Assembly (NCBI RefSeq): GCF_052324685.1
Contig: NC_135212.1
Span: 16,748,410-16,812,409, forward strand
Direction of reading: 5' to 3'
Source: Brachyhypopomus gauderio
Taxonomy: Eukaryota; Chordata; Actinopteri; Gymnotiformes; Hypopomidae
Length of the DNA: 64,000 bases
The translations under genes were made by a program, and so were the position numbers. Positions 22,654 through 57,577 of the stretch are shown here, piece after piece. Positions within the stretch are counted from its first letter, which is position 1. Every line of letters begins with the position of its first letter. Under the pieces are notes generated by a model. The model saw only the letters and a program-made list of their open reading frames with translations. It did no database searches and was not told where the DNA came from.

Positions 22654-23475
22654 TCAGAAATGTACTAGTATGTTCATGATATGCTCTAGCTCATGCATGT
22701 CCTGTGTCATCTGACCATGGGGGGGTGAAGCCGGAGTCAAATTAATTGCAGATGAGTTGCTAAGAGGTGGAAGATATTTTACAAGCTGTTCAGGAGGAAA
22801 AGGGAAGGAACATGGACTGAGAACATTCGCCTCTGCCTCAAATACAGATGTGTCAATGTCCAACAACAGGTCATCTATAACGGTTTCATGTAGATAATCA
22901 GACATGCTACTGGAGGCCCCTACAATGGATGCTTTGCTAGTATCAATCTGGTGGCTTATGGTAGAATTCTGTTTGAACCTTGCGTCTCCTGGCAGGTTCT
23001 CCATAGAAGCCAAAGGTAAGCGCTGCGGTACAGATGGTTCACAGTCACTATCTAGCGCTGCATCAAGATCGTTCAGGATGGCAGTAATAGCGGTCGCCAA
23101 GGACAAATCCTTTTCTGAAGTCCAGGCTGTTAAATCATCCTCCATGTCTTCATCCCCCAGGGAGCAACGCGATGCATTATGCCCAACAGGAATGGAACCT
23201 AGCTGGGAAAGGAGCCCAGGTTGTTCCTTTGGCTGAGTGTGTAGATTTGGATGGGAACTAATTCCAGACAATTGCGTTTTGACCTCTGATTGGACTTGAC
23301 GTAGTGTATTAGTGATGAGAACAGACCGTAGTAAGCTTGGCTCTACAAGGGCTTGGTCTCGCTGGAACTTGTCCAAGGAGATGTCCAACACTGACTGCAG
23401 CTGGCTTTCCCAGACAGAGCCTCCGCCATCATCACTCCCGTAGACTTTACGCTTCATCCCCCTGGCCACCATCAT
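22654..23475 (-). CDS. sertad3: SERTA-domain transcriptional co-regulator, SERTAD3-like
   Basis: A single coding exon of 273 residues from an ATG-ATG start at 23475, preceded on the minus strand by a good acceptor (TTTTCTCAG|AGTGC). The N-terminus MVARGMKRK is the SERTAD/CDCA4 signature. The SERTA motif (about residues 25-66) has SVLDISLDKFQ and SVLITNTLRQVQ. Three further blocks match SERTAD3 better than SERTAD1, SERTAD2 or CDCA4: SLATAITAILNDLDAALD, IDDLLLDIDTS and the C-terminal ELEHIMNIL transactivation-type end. In mammals SERTAD3 (RBT1) binds RPA2 and promotes E2F-dependent transcription. The upstream exon (see 24291) is noncoding. Linkage to blvrb and sptbn4 as in human 19q13.2 supports the assignment. 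The protein is longer than human SERTAD3 (about 196 residues), through a longer linker. Confidence 0.8.
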   Translation of the reverse strand: MMVARGMKRKVYGSDDGGGSVWESQLQSVLDISLDKFQRDQALVEPSLLRSVLITNTLRQVQSEVKTQLSGISSHPNLHTQPKEQPGLLSQLGSIPVGHNASRCSLGDEDMEDDLTAWTSEKDLSLATAITAILNDLDAALDSDCEPSVPQRLPLASMENLPGDARFKQNSTISHQIDTSKASIVGASSSMSDYLHETVIDDLLLDIDTSVFEAEANVLSPCSFPFPPEQLVKYLPPLSNSSAINLTPASPPHGQMTQDMHELEHIMNILVHF

Positions 23476-24290
23476 GCACTCTGAGAAAATATTATACCAA
23501 AAACACACTGAGTATAATTGGACAAGGATATGAGATACCTTCAATAGCTCATTACCTACATTATTAACTACAGTGGTATGCGCAGTGTAATTGCAAGTGG
23601 ACATATGATGCCTGTAGAAATAGCTAACCTAGCTAGCTAGCGACTAACTTGTCCAAATTAAAAATTAATTTGTTGAAAATTTAAGTCGTTGTAAACAACA
23701 CGTATCGCCTTGGTGTGGATAGATTTACATCAAAACTGAAATAACTTGATATTTCCTGAAGACATTTAGCAGTATTGGCAAACCAAGCCGTCCTGGCTAA
23801 CTTCACCACAGAACTGTTCATTCACTCAATGCCAACAAGTAAAACATTAGCCATCTACCTAACTGAATATTCGATCAAAGTAAGCAATAAATCCCACAGA
23901 TATTGTTAACTAGCTATACTGGGTTTGGCTGTTACACGTAGACGAACCTAAAGCTATCAACTACACTTTAATATTGATGTACGTGATCACGTCGGTAAAA
24001 GTAGCCATCACGACTACATATGCTAGCTATGCTTTAGCTAACTTTACTAGTGGTTCGGGAAAATCTGGCTACAAGATGGTAACCAAGTATACTTTCAAAC
24101 ATTAGTCAACCAGACATAGTAGGATATTAAACGTTCAACACCGTTGGCTAGTTTATGTAGCTTTAATAAAGTTAAGTGTTAAATGGCCAACTACCCATAA
24201 CCCCGCCGACGACGTTAGCTAGATAACTAGCTAAATTTAAATGCTAACAAGCGGACTACAAAGCAGGAAAAATACTCTCATCACACGTAC

Positions 24291-24460
24291 CTGCGAATTG
24301 ATGCGTGTCCCTTAGAAATCTTCCAAATAAGCGAGCTCGTCGGTCACCTCAATTCTCTATATTAGATAGCTCGCCAGATAGCTGGTTCGATATACTAGTC
24401 ACTTCAAAGCCGGCGACTGCTTATTCCGAAACACTGATTTGCAGGGATTTTTTGTGCTTC
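24291..24460 (-). promoter_or_regulatory. Candidate noncoding first exon and promoter of the SERTAD3-like gene
   Basis: On the minus strand TTCGCAG|GTACGTG at 24291 is a strong donor with a compatible 5' UTR acceptor just upstream of the coding exon. The intron between (about 23485-24290) has no other gene signal. The upstream limit is a guess. Confidence 0.5.
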
Positions 24461-24899
24461 CCGCCTGCGATTCAAGTTTTACGCGGGGCCACACAAATTA
24501 TTCTGGGTATTGTAGTTTTCAAGATGCTTCCTAACTCCGTTTACGTAAATCGTTGGGATAAAAGTTACCGTATAATTAATATGTAGTCTAGATGTCTGCA
24601 AAATCTATTTTATGTCACGAATTCACCAAATGAAATAATGAAACAAGTTTTTGCTATCAAAATGTAATTTAATAGGAAAGAGAAATTTAGTTTAATAACA
24701 GTTTTTTTCCTTTAATTGTACAAACAGAAATATGGTAAAATAGTTCAAATTTGTGATATTGATTATTTTGATTATGAATGTGGTGGTAGAAATCTTGAAC
24801 AGGGACTTTAAGTGCAAGGTTACAAATAACTGAAATAAATGTTAGTGTGTTACTGAAAAAGTTGTAGAGATCCACTGGCATGGTTAATGCCTGATTAGT

Positions 24900-26614
24900 T
24901 TAACTGTAATCTCCCCAAACACCTACTGTCTTTCCATCCCACTCTGAGGTGGAAAGACAGCTGACAAAAAAATGGCCAAGGTCATATTTGGAAATAACTC
25001 TTCCCTTCAGCATGCCCTCCGTTACAGAGTACTTCTCTGTCAAAGGATGGTTATCTGCACAGAAAGAAAGCTCATAACTAACATGTTTAACTTCAAAGTG
25101 AACTATTATATGATGTAACTCCAGAAATGGTGTTATTACCAGCAATGTGTGGGGGCATTACTGCCACATAGTCCAGGCCTGACTCCTTCAGTAGTGTGTA
25201 CATTCTGTCATGGTCTTCAGTAACAGGGACCAGGCGGGGAGGAACCTTAGCCCGATCCCACAGGAGAAAAGCTAAGGTGATGAGAGGGGAGAAATTGAGA
25301 CCCAATTTTGAATTATATCTATGGAAGTTTAACACTCACTTAACACATAACACACATTGGAAAACCATACCTGACATGCAGCCAACAACCTTGCGGATCC
25401 CACGGGCTTTCATGGCCTCCAGAATGTTCCGTGTTCCCTCAGACATCATGGTGGTGGGACCAGCATTTTGGAGAAAAAAAAGAGTCCTGATAAATAAGGT
25501 AAATATGTCACAGTGTACTTTGCTTTTATGGACAGCAGCCTAAATGTTAACTACTGCAGAAAAGGTTGCACAAGGTTGACAATATACTACAGGAATTAAT
25601 TTCATACAGTTCATGAAACCCTGCAGCAATACAGAAATCCAAAAGCGGGTACTGATTTGGCATAGACATACACATTTCTAACACAAATGTTTACATCCTA
25701 ACCAGAGAGAATTAATTACAGCATTCTTAATCATCGCTCTGATCTTAACTCACTGAGGTCATTCCTGGTCCCCAGGATGATGATTGCAGCATCCTGACCC
25801 TCCAAGGTCTTCTTTACATCCTCTTTGTTGAGGACGTCTCCTACCACTACTCGTGATGCTTTGTGGTCAGCAGGGAGCTTGGCTGGATCTCTCACCAACA
25901 CAGTCACGTTGTAGCCTGAAACAGCAGACACCTTGTCCCTAACTCTCTAAAAAAAAAGAGGTTTCTAATGAAAAGGCACCCTCAGTAGGATGTTATGCAC
26001 CAAGTTTCGAGGTGCAACTTAATTATGTACTTAGGATTCATGTATTAATTTAAATTAAATTTTAACATCCGTTGACCGTTATTTTAAAAGACCGCCCTCT
26101 CTGGAGAACACTGATAAAGCACGACGTGAACGTTAATCTTATCTTTGACTCAGCAATGCACCACGCGCACTATGACTCAACAGAAATGTGTAACGTTACC
26201 TGACTCAGCGCTTTCACAACTGTGAAACAATAGTTAATGAAAATGGCGACGTCTCTTCTGATAGTTCAGCATTACAGTATACAATTCGTCGAATGCCATT
26301 CATTTCTATAAAAGGCAGGGGTAGCTATCTAGATTGCCCATACACTAAAATTTCATAAAGCTCACACTTAGCAAAAACTGGAAACATTTTAAAGTTAGTA
26401 TTTTTCGTTGAAGCCATAATGCAATGTTTTTCACACCATGACCTCCTCAGTAGCACAACAAACGCATAAACTACTAGTGCTGCAAAAGTTATTGTTTCCT
26501 TTAGGAATGTTTTGTCTCAATAATCTTACCCGCAGCAGAAGCGATAGGTACTGTCACCAACCCAGTCATTCCTGTGGATCCAAAGATCGCCACGTTTTTT
26601 ATTGCATCAGACAT
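24900..26614 (-). CDS. blvrb: Biliverdin reductase B / flavin reductase (NADPH), complete
   Basis: Minus-strand exons: 26614-26530, 25915-25754, 25460-25371, 25271-25140 and 25054-24900, giving 207 residues (human 206). The enzyme reduces biliverdin IX-beta, flavins and similar substrates with NADPH in the cytosol. The N-terminus has the Rossmann dinucleotide motif GSTGMTG (residues 12-18). [57 protein letters not shown] and [10 protein letters not shown] align along the human protein. Phases agree at every junction. The oddity is the exon 3 acceptor: the phase requires the exon to begin GTCCCACC at 25460, but the two preceding bases read TG, not AG, after a good polypyrimidine tract. The upstream AG would shift the frame. 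The gene lies head to head with sptbn4, as in human. Confidence 0.95.
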
Positions 26615-26985
26615 TTTTCTGAAAAACAGCCTATTTGTTTCTTAGACTCAATTCAGATACAATTCCAAGGTAGGATTGTAACCTCCGACTCATTCAATAT
26701 GCAGTTCCTCACTCACTCCCTCACGTCAACACTGTCAAACAAAACACATCCGAGTCCCGAATCAGCTCCGCCCAGACATCCGTTTAAAGGAAAAGTACAT
26801 TCTAAATACGTTTCTTTAAAATTGATATTTATAGCGCAAATCATACTACGATCGAAACCTGATTATGCACATGAGTTATTACATCAGAAATGTAATACAA
26901 CAGAAATGTTTGGTTTCATTCAAAACACACGTTCACTGCAATGTGGTCTGGCGTCCTCACTATTTCCAGTCATTTAGGTATATAG

Positions 26986-27079
<94 letters not shown>

Positions 27080-27086
27080 TATATAT
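26986..27086. repeat. (AT)n microsatellite with two GCCT interruptions
   Basis: Nearly uninterrupted TA dinucleotides. ORFs of alternating Ile and Tyr across it are artefacts. Confidence 0.95.
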
Positions 27087-27346
27087 AAAAAACTATTGGT
27101 AGGAATAGTAATACACTGACCGTAGCTACACATGTGTGATTATGTTGTAGATCTCGGTTGCCTAAATTTGTGTTAAAACGCTGAGAACGTTGACGTGTAT
27201 TGCATATAATAAATATTATTTAATCCAGTTCTTCTCAGGAGTCATTTGGAAAGATGCCCAGAATCTTCGATTGTTCTGATCATTAAAAAAATGTAAAATA
27301 GCAAACCGTTTCAAGACATGTATAAGTCTTATAACTCATAAGTTAG

Positions 27347-27347
27347 A

Positions 27348-27414
<67 letters not shown>
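27347..27414. repeat. (CT)n followed by (CA)n compound microsatellite
   Basis: CT repeats at 27347-27375 switch to CA repeats up to 27414. It lies just upstream of the candidate sptbn4 first exon. Confidence 0.95.
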
Positions 27415-27417
<3 letters not shown>

Positions 27418-27419
27418 GT

Positions 27420-27790
27420 GCCTACTGCTGCTGATTTCTCCTCAGCATCACAGAGATCAGGGAGGGGGGCGCACGGTGGACGGGATATCCGAGTGCACCG
27501 GCGCTCTGTGCAGGCAGTCTGACTGCAGGCAAACATTTCGTGTGTTTTTGCCCTCCAGGCCAGTGCACCTGCTGTGGAGTCATTGAATATATTCGCTGCA
27601 TTTAAGACGAATGCTCTGTTTATATTTCATTTGACAGATCGCTACCTGACTGAACTATGCCAGCGAGCAAATAATGCAGAGGAAGATTACTGTGGCGAGT
27701 CCATCGCAGGTCCACTAATCCAGCGCTTGGGGATCATTTTAAACCGTTTTATCTGAGGCATAAACACACATCCTTGGAGCTGGGGTGCAG
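27420..27790 (+). promoter_or_regulatory. Candidate promoter and noncoding first exon of sptbn4
   Basis: A GC-richer segment ends at a strong donor (GGTGCAG|GTAAGA, 27790/27791). The next acceptor on this strand with a usable start codon is at 32560/32561, giving a 23-base leader before the sptbn4 ATG. The transcription start is not visible. It faces the blvrb start about 0.9 kb away. Confidence 0.5.
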
Positions 27791-29842
27791 GTAAGACTCT
27801 AATGAGCATCATGTCTGTATTTTCCTACATTCATCCATATAATAAGCAGCGATTGCTCCACCGTGGGAGATGCAGAGACCGGCCTCGGCCGGACACAATG
27901 CTACTGCAGTCATTCTGGGCCGTGTCGTGTGCTAACGTTTTGTCAGTGCCTTAGAAAATGCCTTTGAGAGCTATATTTACTAGCTCGACTAACTATTTTA
28001 GTAATACGGGCTATTTTTAAAAAATGCTTTGACAAAAGACCGCAATGTGGCAGCGAATAGCGCTGCATGTCTTAGGCTGTCATATTGCCCTTTGAAACAT
28101 ACAGTGGAAAGTTGATTGTAAGCTAATCTAGTTCTGTTCTCAGAGGCCCACTGATCAGTTTTTATGACACAACCCCTGGAGGGTTAGGGACGAGGCGCTG
28201 GATGTAGATTTCTGATTGATATGAGACTGTTCTCTTATCATGATTAACACTTCTGGAGATTACCTGCTATTTTTAGGACTAGCTTGTAACCGGTGCGGTA
28301 TGCGGTATTGCTATGCTAGCTATACCCAAACCTATTGCTAGAGCTACTGGCCAAACTTAAAAAGAATTGGGTATATTGTTTAAAGGAAAACTTCGAAATG
28401 TCTATCAGAGTACTCTTATTCTAGGACTGCAGTGTTATATAGCCGACAACGCATAGTTTGATGTCCGGTAATCACCTTTCCAAAGTGTAAGACGAGTAGA
28501 TCTCGATAATACAGTTAGTAGGGAGAGGTAACAGGAACAGACAGGTCGTGTCGTTTTATGGTTATGCCAAAATTAGTCCTACATGCATGTATGATGGATA
28601 CCAATCGGCCCGTTTTACACGAATAACCGTGTTTCAGTACACGGTTTAGAGTACGGGATTACTCACTCGATGCAACCTCTGCATCAACTCTAGAAGTCAA
28701 TCACACGTAAAGACACCGTATACTGATTTAAAACCTCTATTTGACTTCTAATTAGAAGTAGATCCCTTTATGTCTTACAGAAATAAACATTGTTCTACAT
28801 TGTCAGATGGTGTTTTCCAGAAAAAGTAGGATAGATTCTTAAGTAACTAAAACGTAGTCGATGTAACGCAGGGCTTTGACGTCATGCCAGCCCCTCTGTC
28901 CGTGGTGCTGATATTCTGTCTCCACCACCCAAGTTTAGTAGGCTTAATTTGACGTCAACTACAAGGGGTAAAATGGAAACCAAATTAGTCTAAAATGTGA
29001 ATGAAACTATCGTACTATTTGCCTGAATCTAATTACAGCCACTGATATTTCAAATATTTGGTGGATATTTTAAATAACTTGGGACATAAACAGGGAATTC
29101 AACATTTTAAAAAGATGTGCATATTTGTATTGATTATCTTTTTGCTCTCTTCAAAATGTTCCATGTTTTTGCCCTGTCTGTATATATAATGCAATTATTT
29201 TTATCTTCAAAACATAAACAGGTTTAGTTATATATATTTATTTGGCTAGATGCAAGGTTAATTGAAAAAAGAGTAAAAAGGGGGTCCCAAGTTACAGGCC
29301 TCTGGAACTGACAGCTTTTATATTAATGTGGCATTGCATGCTCTCCTTTAGGTCCTCTTAACCTCTTGAAGAACTGGATAGTGAACTACAACCCACCAAA
29401 AAAAAGACTTTAGAGAATTCAGAGCATAGGAAAATGCTTCAGACCCTGTTGTCTACCAGCAAGCTTTTTGACCAAAACACATCAAATGCATTTTCTTAAT
29501 GGTCTTATATAATTTATACATTTGAATTCCCTCCTGGTCGGTCTTTTTGCTTCAGGGTTGGGTCCTCTACAAGAGGCCTGGGAGCTTGGGGGTCCTGTGC
29601 AGTATCTTAGCCCCAGGAATGCAAACTTCTGGATGGAGATCTCAGATATTGTTCCTGGACCTGCTGGAGCCACACCCCCAGTCTTGGGGTCACAGCCCCT
29701 AGCGCTCCTATTGCCATGGGAACCTGGGAACCAATGTTGTCTTCATATTCCACATCTTTTCCAGCTCCTCCTCCAGCCCTTGATATTTTTTTAGCTTCTT
29801 GCGTTCCTTGTCTCTGGCATGGCCACATCTATCACCACATCA

Positions 29843-29847
<5 letters not shown>

Positions 29848-29928
<81 letters not shown>
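29848..29928. repeat. (AT)n microsatellite
   Basis: Pure TA dinucleotide run of about 80 bases. Confidence 0.97.
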
Positions 29929-29930
<2 letters not shown>

Positions 29931-30467
29931 TGGACTGGACATATGGTGTGTGTATATGTATATACAATTTCTTCTCATGTTTTGGGAGCATATGGTATAT
30001 TTAAAAGGGTTGGTTAAACAGTTTTCTTTTCTTGGATTTGTGTGTGTTGAAGGCAGCTAACATCAGGAAGTGAAGTAGATGGGGGAAATGCATTTACTGG
30101 GTTTACTGGATTTACTGGGTTTACTGGGCTTACAGCACTTTGGGTGAAGGTCTGACTCATGGCCTGGGCACCAGAAAGATGGTGAAAACCAAAGATTCAT
30201 AGCAGTGTGGAGTACTGTTATCAACAGCTGAGAAACACAATCTCTAAACTCCCACTTCATATAGACAAAAATGTTTGTGTTAGAACCACATTTATTTACA
30301 GAGAATCACATAGTAAGTAAGCAAAATAAAACTGTGTTTATTTTAATATACAGTTTGTTTTAATATACTGGGTTTCCCTTTCTTAGCTGTATGATTAGTT
30401 TCCAGGAATTGTGTAGTTTTATCATGCATTTTCATTCTGGTTTTGCTTGTTCTCATTCCTTAGAGCT

Positions 30468-30470
<3 letters not shown>

Positions 30471-30527
<57 letters not shown>
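30471..30527. repeat. (GT)n microsatellite
   Basis: Pure GT run of about 57 bases, followed by TATATTATAG repeats. Confidence 0.97.
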
Positions 30528-30528
<1 letters not shown>

Positions 30529-31660
30529 TTATATATTATAGTATATTATAGTGTTTATATATTATAGTATTCATATATTAAGTATGAATGCCTGAAGCTC
30601 AGTGTCACTCCACCAGCTGTGTTTGCTTACCAGTAAAAGCTTCTGGAAAGAGCTGTGGAATATGCAAAAGTAACAGTAAATACCCATTTCATAAGATAGA
30701 CTCAGGTTTAGGTGTGGATAGAGCTGGAACTCACTGGACTGTGTTGTGCTCTACATCATGAGCTTCATGCTTGGATCCATCCATCCACCAACCCCGACTC
30801 TCCAACTGTAGGGCATCCTGATGGAAGAAGTCTTGAGAAACACTTGATGAATAGACCACTCTGACTCGGCCCTCTCTCTACACAATATGCATAGATCAAC
30901 TTCTAACAGCAGATGCTATGTGCTGTTAACAAAAACAAGCTATGAGATTCAGAGGTTGTTGTGGACTAGATTTGCTATTTTACAAGGGAGAATACTTGGA
31001 TGAGCAGGATGAGGGCTGCATTTTGGTTGAAACCCCCAGACTGTCGGAAAACAGCTCTGACCGCAATATTCATTCTTTAGGATCCCACTCACAAAACTTT
31101 GTGGAAAGTGACTAGGCCAATGGTTGGTTGTAAAGTAACAATATTTAATATGATTAAGAAACATTTTTATTTCAGAAAGAAATTTGGGTTACTCATAGTG
31201 TTTTGAGGCTCCCTTGGGCAATTTGCAAGTGTCTCTTTTTCTTTTTTCCTGTTTTAGAATCTGCGTGACATTTTGTGACATTTTACCATTTCTTTTGAAA
31301 TTGTACCAATTTTTTGTATGGTATATGAAACATGATGATTATAAATAAAATATTGTCATATACAGTATAGACTTATAAAATTGGCCAATTAAAGAAGCAG
31401 CTGTATTTCATATAGGGCCATTTCATAACAACCGTCATACATAAAATTTAGCTCAGTTTCACATTTTGGATAGCATGGAAAAATGGACAATGGACTGAAC
31501 CATATTAAGGTGCTGAAGTGAATTCATCACAGAATGCTATGCAGAGTTCTTCTGCAAATATCTTTTGTTAACACTAATTACAATATTTTTAATAAGCACG
31601 CAGTAATAAAACATTTGTGTGGCTTGTCTTTGAGAGGCTCTAAAGAGGCACAAAGCTAAG

Positions 31661-31675
31661 CTCTCTCTCTCTCTT

Positions 31676-31729
<54 letters not shown>
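31661..31729. repeat. (CT)n(GT)n compound microsatellite
   Basis: CT repeats to about 31690, then GT repeats to 31729. Confidence 0.95.
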
Positions 31730-31733
<4 letters not shown>

Positions 31734-32583
31734 GGAGTGGGGGCACTGTGTAGTGGGGGATGGGGTGATGAAACTGGGTATTTCAGAACTGGGGGAAGGG
31801 TGTCTGTGTGCTCATGACAATGATCTCTGAGAGTCAAGGAAACTATTCCTGTGCACCTCTACAGTAAATTATCTAATATTTACCAGTGATTCCAGGAATA
31901 GACAATATGCGTATAAAATGAATATAATTCTTTATACAAAGAAAAAGCTGCCCAAATGCATAGCAGAGCACTTCCCTACAGTGGCAGGGAAGGATGAGCA
32001 GATTTACCCACTTAAATCTATTAAAAATTCATTAATGCTAAATTAGACAAAGGGAACTGCTGTTAAAGGACAAACTAGGTAACTTATTTGTACCACATCT
32101 CCACATCACAGACTTCATTGGTGGGACAGGGAAGCATGGGTCTCTGTATTGTTCTTCAGAAAAGACAGACTTATGAATGAGTCTAGCATTTATACACATC
32201 ATTGATGAGAGCTGCCAATTGGTCTCTCACTGGGTCTCACAAGGGATTTGAGTGAGCCTTAAATCACTCCTCTTATCACTCTGAAAACAGAAAGATGAGA
32301 AAAAGCAGGTCATCTTCTGCTTGCAGGTCATTTCCAGGTCTGAAACTAACTAAAGTTTTGATGAAAACATCATAAATTTGGTGAATGCTATAAAATGTAA
32401 GCCAAATATGTTTGGTGGTCAAAGAAAAGAAGGAGTAACAATGATGTTCTTGTGTTACGTGCTCATTTGTGTTCTCCTGAGGTGGCATAATGTTTTTGTG
32501 TGCACTGTGTTGTTACGTGAACTTGTGTGTGTGATCTGATTGGATGACTGTTCTGTGCAGGGCTGTTCGGGGAAGAAGACGCG

Positions 32584-55448
<22,865 letters not shown>

Positions 55449-56314
55449 GTGAGGCAATTTCCAAATACAGTCTTCTTCTGCTGGATGGGCAGGTGTTTGC
55501 ACGTTTCTCCAAGGGTTTGTGGTGATGTGAGTGCTACAGAGAAGCAGTCGTTCTGATTCGTCATGGACGTTTGCTATTTCAGTAAATGTTTTGTGTTGGT
55601 GCAGTGTGTTATGGGCCGGCCTGTGAGCTGGCTTGCCACCACTGGCCAGGTCTGTGGAGAACGGGCCTGGGGACACAGGCCAACTCGACTAAATCTGTTA
55701 CTCTTGTTGCTCAGATCGTGGTATTTGTGGTAGAGAAGTTCCCTCAGGCCTTAAACTTAGGCAGGGATGGCAAATGACGGGTTGGGATTATATTTCCACT
55801 TTAGCAAGAGGTTGTGTTACTTTGTCATTTTTTAAATTGACATAGAAATACAGTGTCATAATGATTAGGGTCAGAGGTGTAATGTTTAGCGTGTAAGTGT
55901 AATGATATACCATTGTGATATGGTTCAAAATGCACTGTCTACATATAAACCCTCTATGTTGGTTTCAGCTCCCAAACACATGGAATTGGTAAATTGCTGA
56001 TACCAGTTCCATGTCTTAGACTACAGGTTACACAGCATTTATTTGCTATTTATTATAGCGACAGTTTCCTTTGTAATTATTTAGTTGTTCTCAGTTGCTC
56101 TATGCTGGTGTTTACAAATTAAATGATTTTTTTTTGCATAGGGCAAAGCCCATTTAATAAACTTTCAGTTGTTGAAGCAGATTGTGAATGAAGAGCAAAA
56201 TATTTTTACATTATCATCACATTTCAGTTTTTCTGAATATATGCGTCCAAAAATGAGTTGCGGACAAAAGAAGGGAAGATTGAGGAAGGTGTGCCAAATG
56301 TATTTGTGTGTGTT

Positions 56315-57577
56315 TGGTGAAGGGGTAGACATCTGTGTTTGGTGATGTGGTAGACGTCTGTGTTTGGTGAAGGGGTAGATGTCTGTGTGTTTGGTGAAGG
56401 GGTAGACGTCTGTGTGTTTGGTGAAGGGGTAGACATCTGTGTTTGGTGAAGGGGTAGACGTCTGTGTGTTTGGTGATGTGGTAGACGTCTGTGTTTGGTG
56501 AAGGGGTAGATGTCTGTGTGTTTGGTGATGGGGTAGACGTCTGTGTGTTTGGTGAAGGGGTAGACGTCTGTGTGTTTGGTGAAGGGGTAGACATCTGTGT
56601 GTTGGGTGAAGGGGTAGACGTCTGTGTGTTGGGTGAAGGGGTAGGCGTCTGTGTTTGGTGAAGGGGTAGACGATCTGTGTTTGGTGAAGGGGTAGACGTC
56701 TGTGTGTTTGGTGATGGGGTAGACGTCTGTGTTTGGTGATGGGGTAGACGTCTGTGTGTTTGGTGAAGGGGTAGACATCTGTGTTTGGTGAAGGGACAGA
56801 CGTCTGTGTTTGGTGATGGGGTAGATGTCTGTGTGTTGGGTGAAGGGGTAGACGTCTTTGTTGGGTGAAGGGGTAGATGTCTGTGTGTTTGGTGAAGGGG
56901 TAGACGTCTGTTTTTGGTGAAAGGGTAGACGTCTGTGTTTGGTGAAGGGGTAGACGTCTGTGTATTTGGTGATGGGGTAGACGTCTGTGTTTGGTGATGG
57001 AGTAGACATCTGTGTTTGGTGATGGGGTAGACATCTGTGTGTTTGGTGAAGGGGTAGACATCTGTGTTTGGTGAAGGGACAGACGTCTGTGTTTGTTGAT
57101 GGGGTAGACGTCTGTGTTTGTTGATGGGGTAGACATCTGTGTTTGGTGTTGGTGTAGACATCTGTGTTTGGTGATGGGGTAGATGTCTGTGTGTTGGGTG
57201 AAGGGGTAGATGTCTTTGTGTTGGGTGAAGGGGTAGACGTCTGTGTTGGGTGAAGGGGTAGACGTCTGTGTATTTGGTGATGGGGTAGACGTCTGTGTTT
57301 GGTGATGGGGTAGACGTCTGTGTTTGGTGATGGGGTAGACGTCTGTGTGTTTGGTGAAGGGGTAGACATCTGTGTTTGGTGAAGGGACAGACGTCTGTGT
57401 TTGTTGATGGGGTAGACGTCTGTCTTTGGTGATGGGGTAGACATCTGTGTTTGGTGATGGTGTAGACGTCTGTGTTTGGTGATGGGGTAGATGTCTGTGT
57501 GTTGGGTGAAGGGGTAGATGTCTTTGTGTTGGGTGAAGGGGTAGACGTCTGTGTTGGGTGAAGGGGTAGACGTCTGA
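56315..57577. repeat. Large minisatellite, about 22-28-bp unit, about 50 copies
   Basis: Units read TTTGGTGAAGGGGTAGACG followed by TCTGTG and an optional TG, with point variants GGTGATGG, GGGTGAAG and GACATC. Lengths alternate because of the optional TG and rare indels. There are also longer-range duplicated blocks (for example 56985-57120 against 57285-57420). Confidence 0.95.

Larger units (their letters stand above)
27791..32560 (+). other. Intron 1 of sptbn4 (between the noncoding exon and the first coding exon)
   Basis: Contains (AT)n at 29848-29928, (GT)n at 30471-30527, a CT/GT compound array at 31661-31729 and a 10-bp direct repeat (TTTACTGGGT-like, about 5 copies) at 30094-30132. 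A stretch at 29.5-29.8 kb with ORFs on both strands may be a TE fragment, but I cannot name it. No exon was found. Confidence 0.5.

Noticed and set aside
22654..23604. Upstream extension of the SERTAD3-like frame to 23604
   Set aside because: The extension crosses a clear acceptor (TTCTCAG) and is not SERTAD-like. The start at 23475 gives the conserved MVARGMKRK.
24305..24586. 93-residue plus-strand ORF
   Set aside because: It lies antisense over the noncoding first exon and promoter of the SERTAD3-like gene and has no homology pattern.
27574..27756. 60-residue ORF near the sptbn4 first exon as a uORF
   Set aside because: It has no ATG start (a GTG is the first codon) and shows no conservation signature.
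29799..30060. Ile/Tyr alternating ORFs on both strands
   Set aside because: Translation of an (AT)n microsatellite.
55586..55777. A further sptbn4 exon after 55448
   Set aside because: The ORF there shows no spectrin-repeat pattern and lacks a matching continuation of repeat 10.
56315..57577. CRISPR array
   Set aside because: The repeats directly abut, with no unique spacers, and the host is a vertebrate. It is a minisatellite.
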